A program made the position numbers and the translations under genes. DNA of 64,000 nt, from assembly GCA_029204225.1 (NCBI GenBank), contig CM055097.1:52570592-52634591 (forward strand). Direction: 5' to 3'. A model generated the notes under the pieces. It saw only the letters and a program-made list of their open reading frames with translations. It was not told the DNA's origin and did not search any database. Source of the stretch: Diphasiastrum complanatum. Lineage: Eukaryota; Streptophyta; Lycopodiopsida; Lycopodiales; Lycopodiaceae. Shown here one piece after another: positions 11,233 through 22,057 of this stretch. Within the stretch, counting starts at the first letter, position 1. The number at the start of each line of letters is the position of its first letter.

Positions 11233-11966
11233 ATGATTATAAATAGAATATTGTATAAATTAGGAGCTGACGATAGTCTCCGCCGATGTTTAGAACCAAC
11301 CAAGACGACCGTTGTAATAAGTGCATTACATGAGGAAGATTCGGGAGTTCACTATGCTCTTAAAAAAATACTGCAAGAAAGATCCTTAATGCTAGATATT
11401 GGTGGCCTACCATCTATAGAGATGTTAAAATATTCATTCAAAAATGTGATGCATGTCAGAGGATGGGGAAACCCAGCTTCATGATACATTGGCCGCTTAC
11501 TCCAATTATTCCCTTAGCACCTTTTGAGAAGTGGGCGATAGATTTTGTAGGGCCTATCAAACCGATCACCCATATAACTCGTCGACGTTACATTCTTGTT
11601 GCTACGAACTATGTTACCAAGATGGTAGAGGCCGAAGCCACAGTTAAAAACGATGCTAAGACTGTAGCAAAGTTTTTATTCCAAAACATTATCACACAAT
11701 ATGGATGTCCCTTAGAACTCGTTAGCGATAGAGGAACCCATTTCCTTAATCAGACCATCGAGGTCATATTGTCATACTTTTCTATTGCGCATCGCCAAAC
11801 CACTCCATATAATCCAAAAGCGAATGGGCTTACGGAGCGGGCAAATGGAATTTTGTATAAAATTTTGAATAAAGTAACGAAAACACATTCTTCTGATTGG
11901 GATCAGAAGTTATCATCTATCTTATGGGCATACAGAACTGCTGAATCAAGTACAAAATCACAATAA
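11233..11966 (+). pseudogene. Gypsy integrase, truncated in the catalytic core
   Basis: The N-terminal HHCC zinc region is split by a frameshift at about 11395-11460: HEEDSGVHYALKKIL in one frame, then the YWWPT..CDACQRMGKP phrase in the next. The core follows at 11463-11966 with all three catalytic positions visible: Asp in WAIDFVGP, Asp in LVSDRGTHF, Glu in NGLTERANG. The sequence ends at the conserved WAYRTA motif, where copia LTR sequence takes over, so the C-terminal DNA-binding part is missing. Confidence 0.85.
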
Positions 11967-12278
11967 TCTCTCTCTAAGCTGCATCTAGCATGCGTGGGAC
12001 AGATCATTGTACTCATCCATATCCACTTTGGATAAGATCTATCAAGTTTGCCACATCATCCATTGGTGGTTTGTGTTGACCTTCTAGATTCCTACAATCT
12101 AGGACCTAACTCCTATAATTTAGGAGATGTCATATTAGACTCAAATGAAAGCTAATCAAAATGGATCTGAATATTAAAAGTGTTATTTCACACATGTGGA
12201 TAGGTCCTCACACGTGTGGATCCACATAGATGTCAAGATACATCAAAAAAATCATGTGAAAATTGCTTAATTCTAACA
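11966..12278 (-). mobile_element. Copia 3' LTR fragment (family F)
   Basis: In minus orientation it begins TGTTAGAATTAAGCAATTTT at 12278, next to a GAGGAG polypurine tract and a copia RNase H. It matches 43160-43471 and 48714-48920 over about 300 bp, then is cut off at the gypsy junction (11966). It includes the double palindrome TTTCACACATGTGG / CTCACACGTGTGG at 12187-12220. The CA end is not present. Confidence 0.7.
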
Positions 12279-12282
12279 CTCC

Positions 12283-12770
12283 TCAATTTTTACATGATAC
12301 AAGTATAGTACATCTATCTACAACTCCTAAGGCTGATCTTAACTTGATAAATGAAGCCTTTGGCAAGGCTTTAGTGAGTAGATCAGCAAGGCAATCTGAA
12401 GAAGACACATGATGTAGCTTGATCTCCTTTGCTTGAACCTTTTTCCTCACAAAATGGTGAGCAATCTCTATGTGCTTGCTCCTTGCATGGAATGTGGGAT
12501 TGGTTGGTAATGCTTGGCTTGATTGGTTGCCACAAAATATTATTGGCTGCTCTTCAACCATAGGATCTCCTTTGTTGTGGATGTTAGTGCCTTGTATTCC
12601 GATTCGGTTGAAGATAGAGAAATAGTATCTTGCTTTTTGGAAAGCCAAGACACTATGTCATTGCAAAGGAAGGTAACAAAAGCACTTGTGGACCTCCTAT
12701 CCACCTTATCACCTGCAAAATCAGCATCCGAAAATTCATGAGACATATTTGATGGCCTATCTATTTGCAA
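12283..12770 (-). pseudogene. Copia RNase H fragment
   Basis: Minus strand: FSDADFAGDKVDRRSTSAF, ISLSSTESEYKAL and, after a frameshift near 12600, IIFCGNQSSQALPTNPTFHARSKHIEIAHHFVRKKV..DLLTKALPKASF. This is the C-terminal end of a Ty1/copia polyprotein, closely related to the end of the intact copy at 22053-26003. The conserved Asp of FCDN is Gly here. It sits directly before its polypurine tract and 3' LTR (11966-12278). The upstream pol is lost at about 12770-12790. Confidence 0.85.
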
Positions 12771-12782
12771 AACTCCCAAGCT

Positions 12783-13230
12783 GAAAAAAAAAAAAAAAAA
12801 AGAGCCTACAACTTTTCTATTAGGACAAGCATCTATCATCGATGTCCCCTCTCTCCCTATCTCTTTAACATTTCTATTAAACCTCTTATAAATTGCCTTC
12901 TCATGAGTTGTGTTTCCAAGTGTTTCTCTCTCTTCACTTTTGTTGATATTATAGTTGACGATTTCTCCCCCTCGAGATCTTGATTTGATTAAAAAAAACA
13001 TTGAGCATCCTTGAAATTCTTTGTGATTGTTTTGGCTCTAAAATCAACTTAAAGAAATTTCACTTCTTACTCCTCTCACAAGTCAACCCCCCTCCTTGGG
13101 TGCATGACTTAGGACTCGATATCACCACTCATGATCACACCTTCGTGTATTTGGTCTTCCATCTATGTGCTTGTGTCCCTTTGAAATATCGTCTTGATTG
13201 GATCCAACCACATCAATAAGATAATCCAAC
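12783..13230 (+). pseudogene. LINE (L1-type) reverse transcriptase scrap
   Basis: An A-tract of 17-18 bases (12784-12801) is followed by fragments of a non-LTR reverse transcriptase on the plus strand. CPLSPYLFNISIKPLI (about 12843-12892) matches the RQGCPLSP.LF motif. FVDIIVDDFS (about 12939-12968) matches the (Y/F)ADD box with Val for Ala. SKINLKKFHFLLLS (13033-13080) matches the GxxINxxKS motif. The block VPLKYRLDWI (about 13170-13205) fits the following thumb region. Frame changes lie between the pieces. The 5' part and endonuclease are absent. Confidence 0.6.
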
Positions 13231-14310
13231 AATGATATTCATTATCTCTTGATTTTGCTACCAAAGTCATTGTCTTTAAACATATCATCTCTTCTTATTG
13301 CACCTATTTCCTTTTCATCTGGTCTATGCACCCCTCCACTTTTTTCACCATTGCCAGTTGCTTCAAAAAATCCCTCTGGTGCAATCGTAACTGGGACATT
13401 TTCACAGCTCTGTGATCTCTCGATGGTTTTGGGAAACCCTCCAATTCTTCTCTTACCATGCTCGACTATCAAAGACTTTCTAAATACTTGAATTGTGCAA
13501 ACAATCTTCTATATTTGGCAACCACTTATGTTTGTCCTTCCTTTCTATTGGTCGTCCTTTCCACTTCACCCTCAAGCAAGTGATTCAATCCAACTTTCTG
13601 TTTTTGCCTTGAGAACTTTTCAATTAGCCATTCCTATCAAATCGTACTATTGTGACAATTGCCATCCTATGTCCATAATGTAATATCCATGAGGACATGA
13701 TATCACATTTGTTCATGAAGTGTCATCTACAATACTAAAAATGATACCATTCATAGCTTTAAAACTCATTTCTATACTACATTGATCATTACCTAACATT
13801 TCATGAGATATCTCTTTTTCCCATGATGGTCATACAAACTATTTCAAATACATTTTCAGTGAATTTTTTTTCATAACTTTGATTAGATAGGAATGATAGA
13901 ATGCTCAATTGATTCTAGAAGATGTTACATCTATAAGCTAGTTAGTTCTTTCACTTCCGAAGTTCTTTCTTCATAGTGCTTGTTTGTACAAAGTCCTTAA
14001 TATATTTAGTTCCTTTAGGCGGAAAAAATAGTTGGAGTTATCTATTTGAACTAGGCTGGAGTCAAATATCTTCTATTAGACATCAAATGATCTTTTAATT
14101 CAAAACTCTTTCAACTCAAACTTGGTTCAAGTTGAAAGTGGAGATACCCAACTCTAACCAGTCTTGATTTGAATCTATTCTATTATTTATTGAATAATGA
14201 AATTTATTATTTTATAGTTCTTTCAACTTAGAAAATAGATTCATTCTCCCATACTAGTTTTTTTTTTCTCATCCTTATTGATGTGGCTTTAAACTAGCAA
14301 TATCTCAATC

Positions 14311-14393
<83 letters not shown>

Positions 14394-16519
14394 TAGGAAT
14401 TGTGTATGTATAATTGTATAGCAAACCTGACAACAACTACTCAATTTCAAACATACTAGAATCCAATATTCACACTAGAGCTATTTTTTTTTTAAACAAT
14501 GAATTTTTAAGCCATAAAATGAGCACAATATGGTTCCAATAGATGTTTTGGAAGTTGTCTCAAACATACATGTGAATAGGTTTTGGCTTGTTTCTACATT
14601 ATTATCAAAAATATTCAAGAATATAGTGAAAAAATCCCAACAATATATATCCTTTTAGTTTTAAAGAGAGTTTGTTAATGAGGAAGTTTTGAAACACCGA
14701 TGCATATTCTCTCGCCACAATAAGGTTAGGGTTTCCAATTCGAATATAGTGTCCCCACATAACAATTCTAGGTACTAGAACATAGAATAACAAAAACTTG
14801 TTTTCAAAGTGACTTGCAAAAGATTGATTTGTAGGTGGCTTTCTTCTAGCATGTCATGATTTTTATAGTTTTCAATTGTGTTGGCAATCATAGTGAGACT
14901 GTCTTGTACAAAGTTTGTAATTCAAATGTGGTTTTCCACTTCCATTAAGGGTAGCTTAGAGGATTAGAAAAAAAACCCTATAGGTATAGTCTATGTTCAG
15001 TACTTTTAATAACCTCAAGTGTATACACGGCCATAATAGCTATAGTTAGAGAGTAGCATTGACAGATAACTAGGACTTGGGCATCGAAGGTAAGATATTG
15101 GCTAATATTTCCAAAGTTGCAACTTGCAACTCACCTTCTCACAACATGAGGGTGAGTATGAATTTGGTCTATGGATGGGAGGTCATTTTATTGTCTACTC
15201 CCAACGATGATTAGGTTAACCTGAAATTGAATCCAAAAGGGGTCGTTGCAATTGTATTAGAGCCAACCTATGTGCTATAATCTACATCAATTTAGTACCA
15301 GTCTGATTGGATAAGTGGAATTGGAAAATTATGCCTTTATGAAATCCATGATTGGGGCCTTCATGAGCAATCCACACAATATTGCACCAAGTAAGCCAAT
15401 AATATTAGTTTTTTAGAGTTTTTCTAGTCGATTAGAGGGACTATTACCTCTCTCAAATTCCTTCTCTTGCTATAAAGACTTTCTTGCTTGAAGGCAATAC
15501 TTGCTAAAAAGGTGGTGGAAATGGTGATGACCCCCTTCTTTGGACCTTGGGTGAGACATTTTTGCTCTGGGATATTTGGAATGCAAGACACTAGATCATT
15601 TCCTCTAGAGACAACTTTTAGATTCCACTTTTGGGATGCATTTGTATGTCGTAGCAAGAGAAAACAGATTTAGAGGTGCACAAAGATTCCAGGCTATACT
15701 TAGAACCTTGAATGCAAATCAATATCAGCAGAAACTCCTCCAAATGCATCCCAAGCTAGTAGTGTAGACCAAAAATGCCACATAGCAGCAAGTAGCTTGA
15801 ATGGATCTAGAAGTACAAAGACGTTACAAACTTGCAAGCTAGCTGAAGGGGTCATGAATGCTAGGTAGCATTAATGAAAAAATGCCTCTATTAAGTGCAA
15901 AAAATACTATAACAAGAGGGAAAGTTCAGTCTAATGTCATCTTATTGGACTAACAAGCAATGTGATAGCAATGTTTTGACTAGAGATGTCGTAATAAATG
16001 ATGAGCAATCATAACACTGTTGGAACACTGGCAAATCAAGATCTGCAAAAGTGCACCGAGTTCCCAATAGGATGTTACAAACATATGTAGGAAGTTTCAC
16101 TAGAACATTACAAAAATGACAATACCCTCAAAAACTTTGGTATACCAAAATTTCACGCATTCTTACATGCTAAGCAATAAAGGTAGTCTTTGGAACAGAA
16201 ACATGCTCAAAACAATGATAAAGTTTCAGCAATTGGTACAAGCAGAGTAGCTGGGAGCCAGTAACTTGGCTTGAATCACTTCACGAGCAAGTAGGAAATG
16301 CTTGAGACAAAGCTGGATGGATAATCCTCATTTTTGCTCCACAAGGCCCTAACTGCCACTAATTGCATTCATAAGCACTTACCAAATACAACACATTCAC
16401 AACAATCCTTGTATTATCTATATCAATGTTATGTCTAGAATACTACCCGACATAACAAAGGATGTGCATTCTTCAACCACAGGAAGTCCAACCACAAAGT
16501 CTTAGACCAAATCCTTGTA
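13231..16519. other. Non-coding stretch without recognised genes
   Basis: AT-rich sequence with only short, unconvincing open frames (for example 13242-13491, 14605-14793, 15424-15673), none with motifs I can name. The first 450 bases could be the eroded 3' end of the LINE. A long AT microsatellite lies at 14313-14391. It probably forms the downstream flank of the F-box gene. Confidence 0.5.
14313..14391. repeat. (AT)n microsatellite
   Basis: An uninterrupted AT dinucleotide run of about 39 units, in AT-rich intergenic DNA. It is self-complementary and likely length-variable. Confidence 0.95.
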
Positions 16520-16948
16520 TTAACCTTTTAATATGCATAAGAGGTAATGGGGCAGCTTTTCAACAGAACGTATAGAATGAGAGTACTCATTCTTAATTTG
16601 AACTCTGTGGTTGGAAGGAGAAGCTGTACTTCGGACTCCACATGACAATAATGAAATTCTAAAATGACTGAGTTTGTATTCAAAACTGCGTACTCCTTTA
16701 CCTGTTTTGACCGCAAATATCTTGCAAGCAGTGATTTTGGTAACAGGAGAAACTCTGGGATTGGAAACCAAGCTCCTAGCTTCCATGTTCTTGGTACTTC
16801 GAGAATATAGGGTATTTTTCTCAGTTACATTGCCACATATCTGGAGCATTCCCATACAAAGGAAATGCTCCTGACTTCGTAAAACAAACTGTCTATAGAA
16901 TCTCGAAATGAACTCCAAGTTGAACAATTGAAGTTTGATTCTCAAGGT

Positions 16949-18692
16949 TCAGCAAGTCATACATCTGCTCAGCTCACACCCATGTCTGGTGAGTCGAGCT
17001 CGTTGCCCCTCTGTGATGCCAGATGACGGAAGGACCAGCTTTCGCAGCGATGGACGACAAAAAACCATCCAAGCCAGTGCATCTAAGGTGACTCCCTGAC
17101 ATTCCTTAAGATTCATCATTTTCAAAGCCTTGCACTCCTCCATCACTTGCTTCACACCTACGTCTGTAACCCTTACACAGCCCTCCAACCCAAGAGACAT
17201 CAGATTTGGACAACTCTTGCTGACTGCAACTAAACCTGCATCCGTGAAACCAGAAGATTCCAGTTCGAGATCCTCCAAGCTTGTATATTCATCCTTAGAA
17301 ACACCCATGCTATGGACTTTTTTGCATCCCTTCAGGAAAAGCTCCCTCAACTGCAAACAACCTCTGCATAATGCTGCAACCCCATGGTCAGTCACTAGCA
17401 GACAGTGACTAATATCCAGGGAGAGCAGGAACGGACAGAGCTTACTGATCAGTTTCAATGTGCTATCGCCAACTGGCTTGTTCCATGCTAATTGCAGTTT
17501 ATGTATGTGTACTCGAGGTATTGGACTGGAAAGACTAGCTGTGACCCAACCCAATCCGGTACTTTCCATATGGAGTTCCCTGAGCTGCTTGCAGGATTGC
17601 AGGACACAAAAGAAGCTGGTATCAGTCAGCATGGAGCAGTAATTTAAGCGCAGAAATGAAACATGCGGAATATTGAATGCTAGCTCTGCCATGTTCTCAT
17701 CGCTCAAATAATGAGCTCCTTCTAGATCCAAATGCTCCAAATCAGGGCAACCACGAACAAGCCTGAGCAGGCTAGCTGAAGTAACACCTTTGCAACCTGC
17801 AAGCACAAGCTTTCTAAGAGGAACATGCAAATCTCCCAGCTGAAACAGAACCTCATCATTAAGTACCAAATGGGCAAGATTGAGGGATGATAAGCTCTTG
17901 GTTATTCCAATCGCAATCTTGATGCCTGACGGAGTGACCCTCGTACCACCTATTGCCAAAGTCTTGAGCTTTTCGCAAAGCATAGCAACCTGCTGCAAAC
18001 CTCGGTCTGAAACAAAGGGACAATCCAACGCAATGAGCTCTTCCAAATCCTTGCACCTCAATGCCAAAGCTTCTAATGACACGTCTGACACCATGTGATG
18101 TCCTGAAAAGTTTATGGAACGAAGATGTGTTAGCGCAGCAGCCATTGCCTCCACCCCTGAATCTGTGAGCAAGGCAGGGCAAAGACTGGGATCAGGAAAA
18201 TGGATCCAGCGAGGGGGACGAAATCCATGTTGAGGATAACTTACATCCAATTCCTCCAGAAAGGGAAATGCCTCTGCCACAGCCTCCAAATCCGTATCCT
18301 GCCATACTAGAAATCTCGAACAATTCAGTATCCGCAGTGAAGGGCAAGCCTGTCCCAGAATTAGGACTGCTTCCACTGGCAGCCCCTTCTGCCCCTGCAA
18401 AGTTAGAGATCTGAGAGGAATGCCGGCCTCGGAGATGGCCAGAAGAGGACGGCCTAAATTTCCATGAAAGCTGCTCAAATCGATGTCTTTCACACCAGGA
18501 AATCTTCTTAATATCCTGGATAGACCACCTGGAAGAGCCCAGCAGGCGCTAGTGATCGTAATAGATGATCGAACACGATTCGTAAGCAGTAGGAATTTCC
18601 TGCTTGTCAGTGAAACTGCTTGCCATTGACTTGGATGTGTCATATGTTCAAAGACCAACTCCCAGCATTCTTCCGGTAGCTCTGCTGCTTCA

Positions 18693-18697
<5 letters not shown>
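16949..18697 (-). CDS. F-box/LRR-repeat protein, 582 residues
   Basis: A single uninterrupted exon from ATG at 18697 to a stop at 16949. Residues 5-50 form an F-box (ELPEECWELVFEHMTHPSQWQAVSLTSRKF), which binds SKP1. From about residue 70 to the end come roughly 18 leucine-rich repeats of the cysteine-containing type, for example CKDLEELIALDCPFVSDRGL (216-235), CPDLEHLDLEGAHYLSDENM (317-336) and CPNLMSLGLEGCVRVTDVGV (496-515). By family knowledge such proteins are substrate receptors of SCF (SKP1-CUL1-F-box) ubiquitin ligases in cytosol or nucleus; the substrate cannot be read from sequence. There is no signal peptide or membrane segment. Base composition is visibly GC-richer than the surrounding transposons, and there are no disabling mutations, as expected of a conserved host gene. 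A 59-bp CT/GA repeat lies 2 bases before the ATG. I cannot assign a specific orthologue. Confidence 0.93.

Positions 18698-18698
<1 letters not shown>

Positions 18699-18757
<59 letters not shown>
18699..18757. repeat. (CT)n microsatellite, GA repeat in the F-box gene 5' UTR
   Basis: About 29 CT units on the plus strand, hence (GA)n in the mRNA sense, ending 2 bases upstream of the F-box gene ATG. Plant 5' UTRs and core promoters often carry GA/CT tracts bound by GAGA-binding (BBR/BPC) factors, so a regulatory role is plausible but not shown. Six-frame Leu-Ser or Arg-Glu readings through it are artefacts. Confidence 0.9.
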
Positions 18758-18760
<3 letters not shown>

Positions 18761-21399
18761 ATTGCAAATTTTTTAGGGACGCAGATTGAGTTACGGACGT
18801 TAGCCTGTTAACAGCAACATCTGTTATCAGAATCTAAAAGAAAGCTAAGTTCCAGCAACAAGTCGTTGAGCTCGCAAAGTCTCATTCCTCATATCAAGAC
18901 AGAAAGCACAAGGGGCAAAGCTCCGGCAATCAAATAGATGTAGTAAAACGTTCGCAGGACCTGTTCTAATTTACAATTTCCAAGGCTTACGATCTTCGTT
19001 TATAAATTGCAGTTAGCAATAGCAATTACTTGAAATGTTGCTTGCATAAATGAGAGATCTTCTTCCGTTTTCGCGTGCAAGATAAACAAACAGGAATTCA
19101 ACCAATCTCAAAACTTTTGTGCAAGTGTTTTTCACAGTGTAGCTTTGCTCGATCAGTATAACATATTCAAGTGCTCCTCGCAGCTTTCGACTGGAAGAAT
19201 TCCACAATAAGACAATTTTCTCTGCAAAATTTCAAAATACAGATCCTTTTGGATCGTTCCTTGCACCTCAAATCTCAGCTTCGAATCCGATCAACAATGT
19301 ATACAAAGCATGACATGACGCTAACCTTTGGTTTAGATCCCCTTCAATGTATCATGCTCCAATATTTCCTAATAAGAACTGCATACTGCGATTTCTTTTC
19401 TTCGACAAATCATCTTCTCTTAAGAAGACAAGGGTCCCGAACTTTTTCTCAGACTATTCAGCCTTTGCTCTCGAAGCCGCAGAATCGAAACAAACCTGCT
19501 CTGCCAAGTGCCTAGTTAAATCCAAGGCAGTATCAACTACAAAACTACACACTTTTTTTTTTCTGCAGGTGGTTAAGTTTTATGCCCAAATATCCATCAT
19601 TCACAAACTCTTGATCCCATATTGAAAAAACTTTATTCCCATATTGAGACAATCAGACTTCAATTGATCCTTGGTTTTCTGCTAACCTTCCTTAAGTAAA
19701 TATGTGCCTGATTGACGGTCTGAATTCTTTTGTTGAATGATATCTTCCAGCCTATATGTATGAAGTCTGAGTTACAAAATGAGTAATAGCATCGGCATGA
19801 GCAGCGGCAGCAAGAGGTACTTGCAGCAAAAGGCAAAGTAAAAAGTTCAAAAATTCTCATCCACGCGTATCATAATAATCAACCCAAATTCATAGACAGC
19901 GTCCTTTTCTTCAACGTACAAAAAACTTTTACCAACCTAATGCTGAGCCCCAGCTTCTGAAAATACCTCTCGCTCCATAGATGGATGGATAATGAATGAA
20001 TGTTGTGACAGAGCAAGCAGCAAACCGACAACTCAGCTCAGCTCAGCTCAACTCAGCTCAGCCCGATCTCTAAATTGCTCTCAATCTGCGACTCATCCAT
20101 ACATATTCTATGGATAGAATCCATCCATCCTGCATTAGAAAGATTTCAACTTTGGAAACCTATCTCAAGCTAGGGCAGCCCACAGAAAAGTATCTTATAC
20201 TTATGTACAGGATTATTGTTCAGTCACTCTCAGAAAATTGGATTGTATGAGATCAACCATAAAACTTACAATTACCACTGTCAAAAATCAAATTCCATAA
20301 TTAACCATCAGGCTGGCACTCAGTAATAATAAGCCCAATTGATATGAAATTGGGATCATCACAAGTAGCTCTTTACATGCGGTGCTCTAGACTATAAGAA
20401 AATTCTACAATTCGCAAAGCCAAAGCCAAGTAAAAGGACAGGGAAGGAAGAGGGAAAGGGCGAAAAGATTAGGCTAATCGGGGTTAACTCCAATAAAACT
20501 CTCCTATTTAGCAGTAACCAGAGGACAGATGTAAGGATAAACAACTAAGAACTTGGCAGCTATATTTGAACGAGTATATATGTATATCTTTTCTCGCATC
20601 ATCATAAGAGCTGATTCTTCAAGCAAAGTATTTTGCTTTTCTATTGGGGTCTTTTCCTTGTGTAGAAAATGTAATGAAGCCTTTTGAAGTTATTCACACA
20701 TCCAATTTATTATTTTTCCATACCTCCTTGTGATTGGTTTTTGAGGCAAAGCATCTTTGGTTTTGGATTTGTGGAGAAGAAAAATTCTTCGCTTCTTGTT
20801 GTCCCTATTATTATTGCAAATATCCCACGGTTTACCTCGTAAGATGTCAAGTGATTCTCCCCATGAAAGATTTTGCAAGTTTCTAATTTGGTGAGTCTTG
20901 CTCTTTTCATTGCAACGTTCAACTTAATTGCACTAGTGTGATAACCTACTATAGCTACTCTCTACATCAAGTTATGACCACAAAGGGGACTTGTTCGCCT
21001 ACAAACAAGAATTCAAGCACGGTCTTCATTGCCAAATGAAAACTCTTGTCCAACTTGGCTACAAAAGCTAATTGAATTTCGAATTTGGTGGAGTTTTCAA
21101 TTCCACTCCAAATTTGCTAATTGATGAGGATTTGAGGATCTTACAAACATCTACCATGACCTCCATGCATGTGAGCTTACACAATATACATCTATGCTAG
21201 ATCAACTCGAGTTTTCAAGACCTTTCTAACACACTTTGAATCAAGACAAGAGCTCAATCACAAAATTAGACATTGAGATGTAGATTTAGATGCATACTAG
21301 CAAAATACCAATCCTTACATTTTGTGACATGTGTCACCATCTCACCAGAACTCGAGTTAGAAGCCTTTTGAGTTTTTAAAATTAACATAAAAATATGTA
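18758..21399. other. Upstream region of the F-box gene, no recognised gene
   Basis: About 2.6 kb without a convincing coding region; short open frames (for example 19171-19515, 20710-20922) show no motif I know. It presumably holds the promoter and possibly untranslated exons of the minus-strand F-box gene. A pentanucleotide repeat lies at 20031-20062. The young copia element inserted at 21400-21404 bounds it on the right. Confidence 0.5.
20031..20062. repeat. (GCTCA)n short tandem repeat
   Basis: Six near-perfect ACTCA/GCTCA pentamers in a row, one with a G-to-A change. It lies about 1.3 kb upstream of the F-box gene start. No function is evident. Confidence 0.85.
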
Positions 21400-21404
21400 C
21401 AAGG

Positions 21405-22057
21405 TGTGAAAAACTCAGATCCAAAAGATGCTAAAGTTTCATAAAGATCTTGGCCATGGAAGTTATGCACATCTAGATTGAAAAAATGATAGAAATTGTG
21501 ATGTTAAGCATACTAAACATCAACTAAACATCAAAATCTGATCATAAGCTTCCACAAACAGAAACTTGCTGTCCCTGTCCGTACTTCAGAGCCTACAACC
21601 TGCATTTCACACGTGTGAAGCCATAGCAACAAAGAAATCACAATTCTAGTGGCTAGAATGCAAGATATGAACAAAAAAGTGAGAGAGAAGAAGATGGATC
21701 TTCAAAGAGCATAACATTCATTCAATAGAATGAAAATGAGATGTGTACATACTCGTGGAGATGGCTATTTATAGCAGCCATAGTGCCTCTTGGCCACTTG
21801 TCTTATGATAGGCTAAAATTGGGGTCCAATAGGATTCACCCATCTACCTAGAAATTTGGTCAAATAGGAATGCACCAAATTATGAGCCAATAGAAGAGCT
21901 CCACACTCGACCTCCTCTAATTAATGTGACCTCAAAAGTAGTGTACACATACTTTGGGCCTCTACATACATGTATGAACCTATCTCTAACTTTTATTTGG
22001 CCATAGGCCTACAAAATCTCAAGTTAGGAAAATACTACTAGTTGACAATTTTTCACA
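21405..22057 (-). repeat. 3' LTR of copia element A
   Basis: 653 bp, indistinguishable from the 5' LTR. Its first bases (TGTGA on the minus strand) supply part of the last codon and the stop codon of the polyprotein, so the coding region overlaps the LTR by 5 bases. The palindrome TTTCACACGTGTGAA is at 21605-21619. Confidence 0.95.

Larger units (their letters stand above)
6256..11966 (+). mobile_element. Decayed Ty3/gypsy retrotransposon, 3' truncated
   Basis: Domains run gag, three zinc knuckles, protease, second protease, reverse transcriptase, RNase H, integrase: the gypsy order, with integrase last. The 5' internal end is marked by a primer-site-like string at 6256-6276. The pol frame is continuous from 7742 to 11110 apart from single nonsense codons (8189, 8276, 9182, 10501, 10325). 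Integrase has shifted frame twice. The element stops abruptly in the integrase core at 11966, where a copia LTR begins. No LTR of its own could be delimited. Confidence 0.85.

Noticed and set aside
13242-13491. Opposing open frames of 76 and 80 residues
   Set aside because: No motif in either; probably chance openness in eroded LINE-flanking sequence.
16520-16945. A 141-residue minus-strand frame just downstream of the F-box gene
   Set aside because: No recognisable domain, overlaps other short frames, and lies where the 3' UTR of the F-box gene is expected.
20690-20922. Small coding exon upstream of the F-box gene
   Set aside because: Two overlapping frames both stay open for 60-70 codons with no known motif and no clear splice sites in phase.
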